From an uncultured Bacteroides sp. (lineage in GTDB: Bacteria; Bacteroidota; Bacteroidia; Bacteroidales; Bacteroidaceae): DNA of 64,000 nucleotides. The stretch is from assembly GCF_963678425.1 (NCBI RefSeq), contig NZ_OY782857.1:221001-285000 (forward strand), in the 5' to 3' direction. Numbering within the stretch: position 1 is the first letter of the stretch; every line of letters starts with the position of its first letter. The notes under the pieces were generated by a model. The model was not told where the DNA came from, did not search any database, and saw nothing but the letters and a program-made list of their open reading frames with translations. Position numbers and translations under genes: made by a program. Positions 25,951-33,957 of this stretch are shown here, piece by piece.

Positions 25951-27174
25951 ATGTTTTACAATTTAGGAATTTTTATCTACTCACTGCTAATTCATCTTGC
26001 AGCTCCTTTCAGCAGAAAGCCTCGCAAGATGATGAAAGGACATTGGATTGTATACGAACTGCTTCGTCAACAAAAAGAGAAAGATGCAAAATACATTTGG
26101 TTTCATGCTGCTTCTTTAGGTGAATTCGAACAAGGGCGTCCACTCATAGAAAGAATCAGGGAAAGGTATCCCCAATATAAAATATTGCTCACGTTCTTCT
26201 CACCATCCGGTTACGAAGTGCGCAGAAATTACAAAGGGGCAGACATCGTTTGTTACCTACCTCTTGACAAACCTCGCAATGTAAAAAAGCTATTAGATAT
26301 TATCCAGCCTTGTATGGCTTTCTTTATCAAATACGAATTCTGGAAGAATTACCTGGATGAGCTTCACAAACGAAACATCCCTGTTTACAGCGTTTCATCC
26401 ATTTTCCGTAAAGATCAGATCTTTTTCAAATGGTATGGAGGACTTTATCGCAAAGTTTTATTGGATTTTGATCAGCTATTTGTTCAGAACGAAACATCCA
26501 AGCGTTTTCTTTCCAAGATCGGTATAGAAAAAGTTACTGTTGTGGGAGACACTCGTTTTGACAGAGTACTTGAAATCCGTCAGGCGGCAAAAGATCTTCC
26601 TTTAGTAGAATTCTTTAAGAATGAATCTCTGACAATTGTTGCCGGGAGTTCATGGGCACCGGATGAAGATCTTTTCATTGAATATTTCAATACACATCCT
26701 GATATTAAGTTGATTATTGCTCCTCATGTAATTGATGAAAACCACTTGGTAGAGATAATCAGTAAATTAAAGCGTCCTTATGTTCGTTATTCAAAAGCAA
26801 ATGAACAGAATGTAAAAAATGCGGATTGTCTTATTATTGATGGGTTTGGGCTTCTTTCTTCCATTTATAGATATGGTAAAATAGCCTATATCGGCGGAGG
26901 ATTTGGTGTAGGAATCCATAATATTCTGGAAGCTGCGGTATATGGCATACCTGTCATCTTTGGTCCTAAATATCATAAGTTCATGGAAGCCAGGCAGCTT
27001 CTTGAAGAACAAGGAGCATTTACCATAAAAGATAAAGAAGACTTGAGTCAATTACTGGACAATATGATATCAGACAAAGAGTTCCTGAAAGTGAGTGGAT
27101 TAAATGCTGGAAATTATGTAACCAAGAATCTGGGAGCCAGCGAAAAAATATTGAGTCAGATTAATTTTGAATAA
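25951..27174 (+). CDS. waaA: 3-deoxy-D-manno-octulosonic acid (Kdo) transferase
   Basis: Transfers Kdo from CMP-Kdo to the lipid A precursor at the cytosolic face of the inner membrane, the first step of the LPS core. The 407-residue GT-B glycosyltransferase has an N-terminal membrane anchor (MFYNLGIFIYSLLIHLAAPF), the N-terminal domain with IWFHAASLGEFEQGRPLIER (conserved Glu of the family), and the C-terminal nucleotide-binding domain with IAYIGGGFGVGIHNILEAAV and YGIPVIFGPKYHKFMEARQL. It lies 10 bp after gltX and ends at a bidirectional terminator. Confidence 0.95.
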   Translation: MFYNLGIFIYSLLIHLAAPFSRKPRKMMKGHWIVYELLRQQKEKDAKYIWFHAASLGEFEQGRPLIERIRERYPQYKILLTFFSPSGYEVRRNYKGADIVCYLPLDKPRNVKKLLDIIQPCMAFFIKYEFWKNYLDELHKRNIPVYSVSSIFRKDQIFFKWYGGLYRKVLLDFDQLFVQNETSKRFLSKIGIEKVTVVGDTRFDRVLEIRQAAKDLPLVEFFKNESLTIVAGSSWAPDEDLFIEYFNTHPDIKLIIAPHVIDENHLVEIISKLKRPYVRYSKANEQNVKNADCLIIDGFGLLSSIYRYGKIAYIGGGFGVGIHNILEAAVYGIPVIFGPKYHKFMEARQLLEEQGAFTIKDKEDLSQLLDNMISDKEFLKVSGLNAGNYVTKNLGASEKILSQINFE

Positions 27175-27194
27175 AAAGAGATGATATAAAAAGC

Positions 27195-27245
27195 ATGTCC
27201 AGTTTAATGGTTTTCAGAACCAAAAAGCTGGACATCTTTTTTATA
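27195..27245. terminator. Bidirectional terminator between waaA and the carbonic anhydrase-like gene
   Basis: Arms ATGTCCAG (27195-27202) and CTGGACAT (27228-27235) pair perfectly, with a small inner stem GGTT/AACC, and a T run (TCTTTTTT) follows on the plus strand. It lies in a convergent gap and can serve both genes. Confidence 0.8.
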
Positions 27246-27254
27246 AGTTTAAAC

Positions 27255-27767
27255 CTACTTATACCATTCAGAATACATCAGGTAATTGTGTGCTATCTTT
27301 TTATTCAGTTCTTTTGCTTGTTCAGGATCTACCTTTTTAATAAACTTTGCAGGTACACCACCCCAAATAGTCCCCGGCTCAATCACGGTATTACTTAGAA
27401 CCAGAGAGCCCGCAGCAACTATTGCTCCTTCACCTATAACAGCGTGATCAAGTATGGTTGATCCCATACCTACTAATGCATAATCTTTTATTGTTGCGCC
27501 ATGAATAGTTACATTGTGCCCAACAGAGACATTATCACCTATTTCAATGGTAGACTTCTCATATAAAGTATGTAAAACCGAACCATCCTGAATATTCACT
27601 CTATCCCCAATTCGGATAGAATTTACATCCCCGCGTAATATTGTACCAAACCAAATACTACATTCGCAACCCATTTTAACATCACCAATAATTGTCGCAT
27701 TATCTGCCAGAAAGCAGTTCTCACCAAATTGCGGTGTAAACCCTCTCACTGATTTTATCAAAGCCAT
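27255..27767 (-). CDS. Gamma carbonic anhydrase-like hexapeptide-repeat protein
   Basis: A 170-residue left-handed beta-helix protein with repeated hexapeptides (ATIIGDVKMGCECSIWFGTI, VGMGSTILDHAVIGEGAIVA) and a C-terminal helix (QAKELNKKIAHNYLMYSEWY). The three zinc-ligand histidines of the gamma class are present (H66 in SVLH, H84 in VGHN, H89 in TIHG). It probably forms a trimer binding zinc at subunit interfaces. Whether it is an active carbonic anhydrase or a YrdA/PaaY-type relative of unknown substrate cannot be told from sequence. It is followed upstream by pepP, 43 bp away on the same strand. Confidence 0.87.
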   Translation of the reverse strand: MALIKSVRGFTPQFGENCFLADNATIIGDVKMGCECSIWFGTILRGDVNSIRIGDRVNIQDGSVLHTLYEKSTIEIGDNVSVGHNVTIHGATIKDYALVGMGSTILDHAVIGEGAIVAAGSLVLSNTVIEPGTIWGGVPAKFIKKVDPEQAKELNKKIAHNYLMYSEWYK

Positions 27768-27810
27768 ATGATTTTATTACTGTATAATTTAGCAACTTAT
27801 ATGACCACTA

Positions 27811-29592
27811 TCAGATGGCCACAGTTTTCTCTCTTAACCAAGACACCTCTTCTGTATCAAGATAAGGGCTCAATCTATCAAAAACCACTTGATGGTAATC
27901 ATTCAGCCAATTAATTTCTGCATCAGAAAGAAGAGATTTAATTATACCTTCAGTGCATATTGGACAAAGAGTCACTGTTTCGAAACGATAGAACTCGCCA
28001 AACTCTGTTTCAATATCCCGCCGTACCAAGGTCAGATTCTCTGTACGTATACCATGGCGGCCGCCTTTATAAATACCTGGTTCATTCGAGGTTATCATAC
28101 CCGGCAATAATAATACAGGTATCTCATTCATACGAATGCCTTGTGGTCCTTCATGAACACTAAGAAAATGTCCGACACCATGTCCGGTTCCGTGTAAATA
28201 ATTCATTCCTCTCTGCCATAAAGCAACACGAGCCAATACATCTATCTGAGTGCCACGAGTGCCACAAGGAAATTTACAAGCTGCAATAGCAATATGACCT
28301 TTTAAGACCAAAGTATAATCAATTTTCTCTTCTTCAGTCAATGTCCCTAAAGCAATAGTGCGGGTAATATCAGTTGTTCCATCTAAATATTGTGCCCCCG
28401 AATCAAGTAATAAAAAGCCTTCCGGTTTCAAAGAAGAAGAGCTCTCAGGTGTTGCAGAGTAATGAACAATTGCCCCATGCTCCTTATAACCGGCAATGGT
28501 ATCAAAACTTTCTCCCATATACATATCCTGCGCAGCCCTAAACTCATGAAGCTTTGCATCTACACTTAGCTCTGTTTCATTTCCTTTTGGAACAGCAAGT
28601 CCCAGCCATCGAAGGAATTTAACTAGGGCTACTCCATCACGCATCATTGCTGCACGTACTCCAGCGATTTCTTGCTCATTTCTCAGAGCTTTCAGAAGGG
28701 CAATAGGAGAATTTCCACGTACTATTTTGCATAATGGATTAACAGCCGAGTAAACATCAAAATTTGTTTTCGAAGGGTTAATTAGCAGATTTGCAGAGTT
28801 TAAGTCTGATAATGCATTATTTATCTCATCGTAATTACGAATAATAATATTTTGAGATAACAAATAGCCTTCTACTTCCTTGGTAAGCTTCTCCGGGGAG
28901 ATAAAATAAAGTGTCTCATTTTTAGTAATAAGTAAATAACTTACCACAACAGGATTACATTTCACATCACGCCCTCTCAAATTAAGAGTCCATGCGATCT
29001 CATCAAGTGCAGAAACCATTAAGCTTTCAACACCTTCTTTTTCCATTTTCAGACGAATCTGTTCAATCTTATCCAGACAAGAGACCCCCGCATATTTAGT
29101 TTCATAAATAAATGCAGAATCCTGAGGCATTGCTGGTCTATCACTCCACAAAAGTTCAAAAGGATCAAAAGATGAATCTACTGCTACATTTTTTTTAGAA
29201 AAAGCATTTTTCATCTCTTCCACTTCAGACACAGAAAACATCTTTCCGTCAATACCCAAAGAATCGCCATCATCCAGTTCACTCAGCAGCCATTCATTTA
29301 TGCAAGGAGTGGTAGGTAAACCATCCTTAAAAAGGTCAATTTCTGTATTTTTCAATTGGTCAGCTGCCTGAAGAAAATAGCGTGAGTCAGTCCAAAGTCC
29401 CGCTTTATTTAGTGTTACAACAACGGTGCCAGCTGAACCGGTAAAGCCACTAATCCATTCTCTTGATTTCCAATGAGAAGCAACATACTCGCTTAGGTGG
29501 GGATCTGTACTTGGAATAATAAATGCCGAAAGTTTATTTTCCGAAAGCAGCACTCTTAAAGAAGCAATGCGATCTGCTATGTTTTGTTTCAT
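27811..29592 (-). CDS. pepP: Xaa-Pro aminopeptidase (M24B, aminopeptidase P)
   Basis: Cleaves N-terminal residues ahead of proline. The 593-residue protein is the long three-domain form: two creatinase-like N-terminal domains and a C-terminal pita-bread catalytic domain. The dinuclear-metal ligands are visible: two Asp in LLDSGAQYLDGTTDITRTIA, His in HGTGHGVGHFLSVHEGPQG, Glu in TSNEPGIYKGGRHGIRTENL and a final Glu in the same stretch. No signal peptide is present, so it is cytosolic. It has its own promoter and probably carries the gamma carbonic anhydrase gene downstream. Confidence 0.94.
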   Translation of the reverse strand: MKQNIADRIASLRVLLSENKLSAFIIPSTDPHLSEYVASHWKSREWISGFTGSAGTVVVTLNKAGLWTDSRYFLQAADQLKNTEIDLFKDGLPTTPCINEWLLSELDDGDSLGIDGKMFSVSEVEEMKNAFSKKNVAVDSSFDPFELLWSDRPAMPQDSAFIYETKYAGVSCLDKIEQIRLKMEKEGVESLMVSALDEIAWTLNLRGRDVKCNPVVVSYLLITKNETLYFISPEKLTKEVEGYLLSQNIIIRNYDEINNALSDLNSANLLINPSKTNFDVYSAVNPLCKIVRGNSPIALLKALRNEQEIAGVRAAMMRDGVALVKFLRWLGLAVPKGNETELSVDAKLHEFRAAQDMYMGESFDTIAGYKEHGAIVHYSATPESSSSLKPEGFLLLDSGAQYLDGTTDITRTIALGTLTEEEKIDYTLVLKGHIAIAACKFPCGTRGTQIDVLARVALWQRGMNYLHGTGHGVGHFLSVHEGPQGIRMNEIPVLLLPGMITSNEPGIYKGGRHGIRTENLTLVRRDIETEFGEFYRFETVTLCPICTEGIIKSLLSDAEINWLNDYHQVVFDRLSPYLDTEEVSWLREKTVAI

Positions 29593-29620
29593 AATTATAT
29601 TTTATGTTATACAATACATG

Positions 29621-29628
29621 CAAAGATA
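29621..29628 (-). promoter_or_regulatory. -7 box of the pepP promoter
   Basis: On the minus strand TATCTTTG fits TAnnTTTG, 28 bases upstream of the pepP ATG. It is followed by an AT-rich discriminator, in contrast with the GC-rich ones before translation genes. The -33 box is not clear. Confidence 0.55.
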
Positions 29629-29769
29629 GATATTCTTTTTTATTTTATTGATTTATAAAGGACTATGTTTCTATAATTCGATGAGTGTTAAATTGAAACC
29701 TAATAAAAGCAAAATAACATTCATAAATAAACTTAGTTCGATTTTTTAGAATAATTATTTGCCGAAAGT

Positions 29770-29800
29770 TTTGTGAATAAAGAAACTATGTGTAATTTTG
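29770..29800 (+). promoter_or_regulatory. rpsU promoter (Bacteroides type)
   Basis: TTTG (29770-29773), 19 bases, then TAATTTTG (29793-29800) is a near-ideal match to the Bacteroides sigma-70 promoter, followed directly by CCCCG. The transcript would start about 45 bases before the rpsU ATG. Confidence 0.75.
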
Positions 29801-29851
29801 CCCCGCTTTGACTATAAAAATTATAAAAATAACATATTTAATAGAAGTAAA

Positions 29852-30043
29852 ATGATAGTAGTACCTGTAAAAGAAGGCGAAAACATCGAAAAAGCGCTGA
29901 AGAAATTCAAAAGAAAATTCGAAAAAACCGGAGTAGTTAAAGAACTAAGAAGCAGACAGCAGTTTGACAAACCATCTGTAACTAAAAGGTTTAAGATGGA
30001 ACGCGCAGTTTATGTTCAAAAGCTTCAGCAAGTAGAAGAATAA
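29852..30043 (+). CDS. rpsU: 30S ribosomal protein S21 (bS21)
   Basis: A 63-residue protein from the ATG at 29852 (MIVVPVKEGENIEKALKKFK); an in-frame ATG-like extension further upstream would precede the transcription start and is rejected. The basic helices KRKFEKTGVVKELRSRQQFD and PSVTKRFKMERAVYVQ are family signatures. In Bacteroidota bS21 is known to cover the anti-Shine-Dalgarno sequence, explaining weak SD use. Here rpsU itself has no strong SD (AGAAG only), while hpf downstream does. Leads an operon with xer and hpf. Confidence 0.96.
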   Translation: MIVVPVKEGENIEKALKKFKRKFEKTGVVKELRSRQQFDKPSVTKRFKMERAVYVQKLQQVEE

Positions 30044-30069
30044 TAATTCATCGATTCTCTTGAATTATT
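30042..30069 (+). terminator. AT-rich hairpin after rpsU, possible attenuator
   Basis: AATAATTCA (30042-30050) pairs perfectly with TGAATTATT (30061-30069) and is followed by a broken T run. It could lower read-through from rpsU into the recombinase gene. Its low GC makes it a weak terminator. Confidence 0.4.
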
Positions 30070-30118
30070 AAATTCTTTTTCATACATTCGTTGCAGAATT
30101 ATTAACGCAACGATTCAT

Positions 30119-31000
30119 ATGTTAATTGACTCTTTCCTGAAATATCTGCAGTTTGAAAGAAACTACTCACAGAAAACTATTAATAGTTACAGAGTAGATT
30201 TGATTCAATTCGAAAGATCTGTGAAAGATTGCAATGAGGAATTGACATTGACTAACGTAGACGCCGATATTATTCGCCAATGGATTGTAAGCCTGATGGA
30301 GAAAAAATATACCGCATCGTCCGTTGATCGCAAATTAAGTTCATTGAGATCGTTCTACCGATTTCTTTTAATTAAGAAGGAGCTTTCTATTGATCCGACA
30401 CGCAAAGTTGTTGGCCCCAAAAAGAAAAAGCCGCTTCCTGTTTTCTTAAAAGAAGTTGAAATGAATAAACTACTCGATGAAACTGATTACAAAGAAGGTT
30501 TTATTGGTGTAAGAGATCATCTGATTATTGAAATATTTTATGCCACGGGCATTAGACTTTCAGAATTAATTGGACTAAACGACACCGATATCAGCATCAA
30601 CGATTCACTCATTAAAGTCACAGGAAAAAGGAACAAGCAACGGCTCATTCCATTCGGCAACGAATTAAAAGAGTCTATTTCAGAGTATATTAACATAAGA
30701 AACGAGACTATGAAAACATGGTCTGGGGCCTTTTTTGTAAAAGAAAACGGAGAGAGACTTTACAGTGCATTAGTTGAGAAGTTAGTAAAACGACAATTAA
30801 CGAAAGTTGTAACGCAAAAAAAAAGAAGTCCTCATGTATTAAGACATACGTTCGCAACAGCAATGTTGAACAATGAAGCGAATCTTAATGCAATTAAGGA
30901 ATTACTTGGACATGCCAGCTTGGCAGCAACGGAAGTCTACACGCATACAACATTCGAAGAATTAAAGAAGATTTATAAACTGGCTCATCCAAGAGCATAA
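30119..31000 (+). CDS. Tyrosine recombinase of the XerC/XerD type
   Basis: A 293-residue site-specific recombinase. The N-terminal SAM-like DNA-binding domain (LKYLQFERNYSQKTINSYRV) is followed by the catalytic domain with Arg in FYATGIRLSELIGL (about 145), Lys in VTGKRNKQRLIPFG, the HxxR in HVLRHTFATAML (about 238-241), His in LLGHASLAATEVYTH and the nucleophile Tyr (about 274). Length and lack of insertions match the chromosome-dimer resolvases, not an integron or conjugative-element integrase. Position between rpsU and hpf is conserved in Bacteroidales, so it is a housekeeping gene. Confidence 0.92.
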   Translation: MLIDSFLKYLQFERNYSQKTINSYRVDLIQFERSVKDCNEELTLTNVDADIIRQWIVSLMEKKYTASSVDRKLSSLRSFYRFLLIKKELSIDPTRKVVGPKKKKPLPVFLKEVEMNKLLDETDYKEGFIGVRDHLIIEIFYATGIRLSELIGLNDTDISINDSLIKVTGKRNKQRLIPFGNELKESISEYINIRNETMKTWSGAFFVKENGERLYSALVEKLVKRQLTKVVTQKKRSPHVLRHTFATAMLNNEANLNAIKELLGHASLAATEVYTHTTFEELKKIYKLAHPRA

Positions 31001-31015
31001 AAAAAGGAGGTAAGT

Positions 31016-31315
31016 ATGGAAATCAGAATTCAATCGATTCACTTTGATGCTTCAGAGCAATTACAAGCTTTCATTCAAAAGAAAGTTACGAAGTTAGAGA
31101 GACTTTACGATGATATAAAATTAGTGGAGGTGTCATTAAAAGTTGTTAAGCCTGAGACTGTAAAAAATAAAGAAGCCGGAATAAAGATAATTATACCGAA
31201 CGCTGAATTTTACGCAGATAAGACCAACGATACATTTGAAGAGTCTATAGACGAAGGATTAGACGCACTATCAAAACAATTGTTGAAATACAAGGAAAAG
31301 CAACAGAGCAAATAA
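31016..31315 (+). CDS. hpf: Ribosome hibernation-promoting factor (short form, HPF/YfiA family)
   Basis: A 99-residue single-domain protein (MEIRIQSIHFDASEQLQAFI, QKKVTKLERLYDDIKLVEVS) matching the HPF/RaiA fold that sits in the decoding channel of idle 30S subunits. The C-terminal dimerisation domain of long HPF is absent. A perfect, well-spaced Shine-Dalgarno sequence (GGAGG, 31006-31010, five bases before the ATG) precedes it, which is rare in this genome. It is in an operon with rpsU and the recombinase. Confidence 0.94.
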   Translation: MEIRIQSIHFDASEQLQAFIQKKVTKLERLYDDIKLVEVSLKVVKPETVKNKEAGIKIIIPNAEFYADKTNDTFEESIDEGLDALSKQLLKYKEKQQSK

Positions 31316-31331
31316 AAAAAAAGCAAATAAC

Positions 31332-31362
31332 TTTGCGGTTATGAAATAAATAACTAAATTTG
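31332..31362 (+). promoter_or_regulatory. Promoter of the tRNA-tuf operon
   Basis: TTTG (31332-31335), 19 bases, then TAAATTTG (31355-31362) is an excellent Bacteroides-type promoter, followed directly by CAGCCG. It lies 49 bases before the first tRNA. The leader contains a short stem (CCGTT with AACGG). Confidence 0.8.
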
Positions 31363-31411
31363 CAGCCGTTTCGCTTAGATTAAACGTAACGGTTGCATTT
31401 TTAGAATAATT

Positions 31412-31485
31412 GCCTCTTTAGCTCAGTTGGCCAGAGCACGTGATTTGTAATCTCGGGGTCGTTGGTTCGAATCCGACAAGAGGCT
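31412..31485 (+). tRNA. tRNA-Thr (anticodon TGT)
   Basis: A 74-base cloverleaf with acceptor GCCTCTT / AAGAGGC, D-arm GCTC...GAGC, anticodon loop TTTGTAA (anticodon TGT at 31446-31448) and T-arm GTTGG-TTCGAAT-CCGAC. CCA is not encoded. The anticodon stem holds one U-U mismatch. Confidence 0.95.
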
Positions 31486-31503
31486 CGAAAAGAATGTAAT
31501 TAA

Positions 31504-31586
31504 GGGCAAATACCAGAGTGGCCAAATGGGGCAGACTGTAAATCTGCTGTCTTTCGACTTCGGTGGTTCGAATCCATCTTTGCCCA
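31504..31586 (+). tRNA. tRNA-Tyr (anticodon GTA)
   Basis: An 83-base class II tRNA with acceptor GGGCAAA / TTTGCCC, anticodon loop CTGTAAA (GTA at 31538-31540), a long variable arm and T-loop TTCGAAT. CCA is not encoded. Confidence 0.95.
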
Positions 31587-31616
31587 CAAAGACAAAGCAA
31601 CAGCTTTGGCAAGAAT

Positions 31617-31689
31617 GCGGAAGTAGCTCAGTTGATAGAGCATTAGCCTTCCAAGCTGAGGGTCGCGGGTTTGAGTCCCGTCTTCCGCT
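31617..31689 (+). tRNA. tRNA-Gly (anticodon TCC)
   Basis: A 73-base tRNA with acceptor GCGGAAG / CTTCCGC, D-arm GCTC...GAGC, anticodon loop CTTCCAA (TCC at 31650-31652) and T-arm GCGGG-TTTGAGT-CCCGT (with a G-T pair). CCA is not encoded. Confidence 0.95.
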
Positions 31690-31698
31690 CTCATTCTT

Positions 31699-31770
<72 letters not shown>

Positions 31771-31821
31771 CAAAATTAATGTAAATGCTGATTATTAATC
31801 AAATAAATAACAAGTAAAGCT

Positions 31822-33009
31822 ATGGCTAAAGAGAAATTTGAACGTACCAAACCGCACGTTAACATTGGTACTATTGGTCACGTTGACCACGGTAAAACAA
31901 CATTGACTGCAGCTATCACCATGGTGTTAGCAAAAAAAGGTCTTTCTGAAGTGAAGTCTTTCGATCAAATCGATAACGCACCAGAAGAAAAAGAAAGAGG
32001 TATTACAATCAATACTTCACACGTTGAGTATCAAACAGCTAACCGTCACTACGCTCACGTTGACTGTCCGGGACACGCCGACTATGTAAAGAACATGGTA
32101 ACTGGTGCTGCTCAAATGGATGGTGCTATCATTGTGGTTGCTGCAACTGATGGTCCTATGCCTCAAACTCGCGAACACATCCTATTAGCTCGTCAGGTAA
32201 ACGTTCCTAAATTGGTCGTTTTCATGAACAAGTGCGATATGGTTGAAGACGAAGAAATGTTGGAACTTGTTGAAATGGAAATGAGAGAACTTCTTTCATT
32301 CTATGATTTTGATGGTGACAACACTCCTATTATCCGTGGATCTGCCCTTGGCGCACTTAACGGTGTTGAAAAATGGGAAGATAAAGTTATGGAATTGATG
32401 GATGCTGTTGACACTTGGATTCCACTTCCTCCACGTGATGTTGATAAACCATTCTTAATGCCAGTTGAAGACGTGTTCTCTATTACAGGCCGTGGTACAG
32501 TTGCTACTGGTCGTATCGAAGCAGGTATAATCAAAACAGGTGAAGAAGTTCAGATTATCGGTCTTGGTGCTGAAGGGAAAAAATCAGTTGTTACTGGTGT
32601 TGAAATGTTCCGTAAGATTCTTGATGAAGGTCAAGCAGGTGATAACGTTGGTTTATTGCTTCGTGGTATCGACAAAGAAGAAATCAAACGTGGTATGGTT
32701 ATTTGCCATCCAGGAAAAATCACTCCTCACACAACTTTCAAAGCTGAGGTTTATATCTTGAAAAAAGAAGAAGGTGGACGTCACACTCCATTCCACAACA
32801 AATACCGTCCTCAGTTCTACTTACGTACATTAGACTGTACAGGTGAGATTACTCTCCCAGAAGGAACTGATATGGTTATGCCAGGTGATAATGTAACTAT
32901 CACAGTAGAATTGATCTACCCAGTTGCTCTTAACTTAGGTCTTCGTTTCGCTATCCGTGAAGGTGGACGTACAGTAGGTGCTGGTCAGATTACTGAAATC
33001 TGTGACTAA
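31822..33009 (+). CDS. tuf: Elongation factor Tu
   Basis: Delivers aminoacyl-tRNA to the ribosome. The 395-residue GTPase has the P-loop GHVDHGKT (19-26), switch I with RGITINTSHVEYQT, DCPGH, NKCD and the kirromycin/tRNA-binding domains II and III to the usual end (GGRTVGAGQITEICD). It is co-transcribed with the four tRNAs upstream and, past a hairpin, with tRNA-Trp and secE. This is the only tuf copy in the window. Confidence 0.99.
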   Translation: MAKEKFERTKPHVNIGTIGHVDHGKTTLTAAITMVLAKKGLSEVKSFDQIDNAPEEKERGITINTSHVEYQTANRHYAHVDCPGHADYVKNMVTGAAQMDGAIIVVAATDGPMPQTREHILLARQVNVPKLVVFMNKCDMVEDEEMLELVEMEMRELLSFYDFDGDNTPIIRGSALGALNGVEKWEDKVMELMDAVDTWIPLPPRDVDKPFLMPVEDVFSITGRGTVATGRIEAGIIKTGEEVQIIGLGAEGKKSVVTGVEMFRKILDEGQAGDNVGLLLRGIDKEEIKRGMVICHPGKITPHTTFKAEVYILKKEEGGRHTPFHNKYRPQFYLRTLDCTGEITLPEGTDMVMPGDNVTITVELIYPVALNLGLRFAIREGGRTVGAGQITEICD

Positions 33010-33019
33010 TAAATAAAAT

Positions 33020-33050
33020 ATCAGTTCTTGATTTTATATCAGGAACTGAT
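33020..33050 (+). terminator. Hairpin between tuf and tRNA-Trp
   Basis: ATCAGTTCTTG (33020-33030) pairs with CAGGAACTGAT (33040-33050) at 10 of 11 positions around a 9-base loop. No T run follows, so it more likely stabilises or marks the processed 3' end of tuf mRNA than stops transcription; tRNA-Trp begins six bases later. Confidence 0.5.
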
Positions 33051-33055
33051 TATTT

Positions 33056-33128
33056 ACGGGAGTAGCTCAGTTGGTAGAGCACCGGTCTCCAAAACCGGGT
33101 GTCGGGAGTTCGAGCCTCTCCTCCCGTG
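33056..33128 (+). tRNA. tRNA-Trp (anticodon CCA)
   Basis: A 73-base tRNA with acceptor ACGGGAG / CTCCCGT, D-arm GCTC...GAGC, anticodon stem CCGGT / ACCGG with loop CTCCAAA (CCA at 33089-33091) and discriminator G. It lies between tuf and secE, 14 bases before the secE start. Confidence 0.96.
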
Positions 33129-33142
33129 CAAATACATTAGAG

Positions 33143-33346
33143 ATGAAAAATTTAGTAGTAAAAGTAGTATCTTACATAAAAGAAACTCATAACGAACTTG
33201 TGCATAAAGTATCGTGGCCTACATATTCTGAACTTACTAACAGTGCAGTGGTTGTTTTATATGCTTCCCTACTCATTGCATTGGTAGTTTTTGTTATGGA
33301 CTCATGCTTCCGTACTGTTATGGAAGATATCATTTATCCACATTAA
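33143..33346 (+). CDS. secE: Preprotein translocase subunit SecE
   Basis: Clamps SecY in the inner membrane. The 67-residue protein from the ATG at 33143 (MKNLVVKVVSYIKETHNELV) has the amphipathic helix with KVSWPTYSEL, the family signature, then one membrane helix (about 34-56). A longer open frame begins inside tRNA-Trp and is rejected. It is followed 14 bases later by nusG. Confidence 0.96.
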   Translation: MKNLVVKVVSYIKETHNELVHKVSWPTYSELTNSAVVVLYASLLIALVVFVMDSCFRTVMEDIIYPH

Positions 33347-33360
33347 TTCAAGGAGTAAAA

Positions 33361-33903
33361 ATGTCTGAGATTGAAAAAAAATGGTATGTTTTACGTGCCA
33401 TTAGCGGTAAAGAAAGCAAGGTAAAAGAATATCTTGAGGCTGACATAAAAAACAGCAACCTTGGTGATTATGTATCTCAGGTATTGATTCCTACTGAAAA
33501 AGTATATCAGGTTCGCAATGGAAAAAAAATTGTGAAAGAAAGAAGTTATCTTCCTGGTTACGTTTTAGTGGAGGCGGCTCTTGTTGGTGAGGTTTCTCAC
33601 CATTTAAGAAATACCCCTAATGTGATAGGCTTTTTAGGTGGATCGGATCATCCAACACCTTTAAGGCAGTCAGAAGTGAATCGGATACTTGGAACAGTAG
33701 ATGAACTGCAAGAATCGGGAGAAGAATTAAATATCCCATACATTGTAGGAGAAACTGTAAAAGTAGCTTTTGGTCCATTCAGCGGATTCAGTGGTACCAT
33801 TGAAGAAGTGAATAACGAAAAGAAGAAATTGAAAGTTATGGTAAAGATTTTCGGACGGAAAACTCCGCTTGAATTAGGCTTTATGCAAGTAGAGAAGGAA
33901 TAA
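33361..33903 (+). CDS. nusG: Transcription termination/antitermination protein NusG
   Basis: Binds the RNA polymerase clamp and links it to Rho or the ribosome. The 180-residue protein starts MSEIEKKWYVLRAISGKESK at 33361; a longer frame overlapping secE is rejected. The NGN domain (KKWYVLRAISGKESKVKEYL, SYLPGYVLVEA) is followed by the KOW domain (ETVKVAFGPFSGFSGTIEEV). AGGAG at 33351-33355 gives a fair Shine-Dalgarno sequence. Confidence 0.97.
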   Translation: MSEIEKKWYVLRAISGKESKVKEYLEADIKNSNLGDYVSQVLIPTEKVYQVRNGKKIVKERSYLPGYVLVEAALVGEVSHHLRNTPNVIGFLGGSDHPTPLRQSEVNRILGTVDELQESGEELNIPYIVGETVKVAFGPFSGFSGTIEEVNNEKKKLKVMVKIFGRKTPLELGFMQVEKE

Positions 33904-33957
33904 CATTGGTTACGCTGTGTTATCCCTTAATTAATGTTTATATAAAATTAAAAAAAA

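Noticed and set aside
30119..31000. Xer-type recombinase as evidence of an integrated mobile element
   Set aside because: Length, lack of extra domains and its place between rpsU and hpf mark it as a housekeeping recombinase; no attachment-site duplication was seen at the adjacent tRNA genes.
33071..33142. Longer SecE start inside tRNA-Trp
   Set aside because: It would translate the tRNA; the ATG at 33143 gives the family length.
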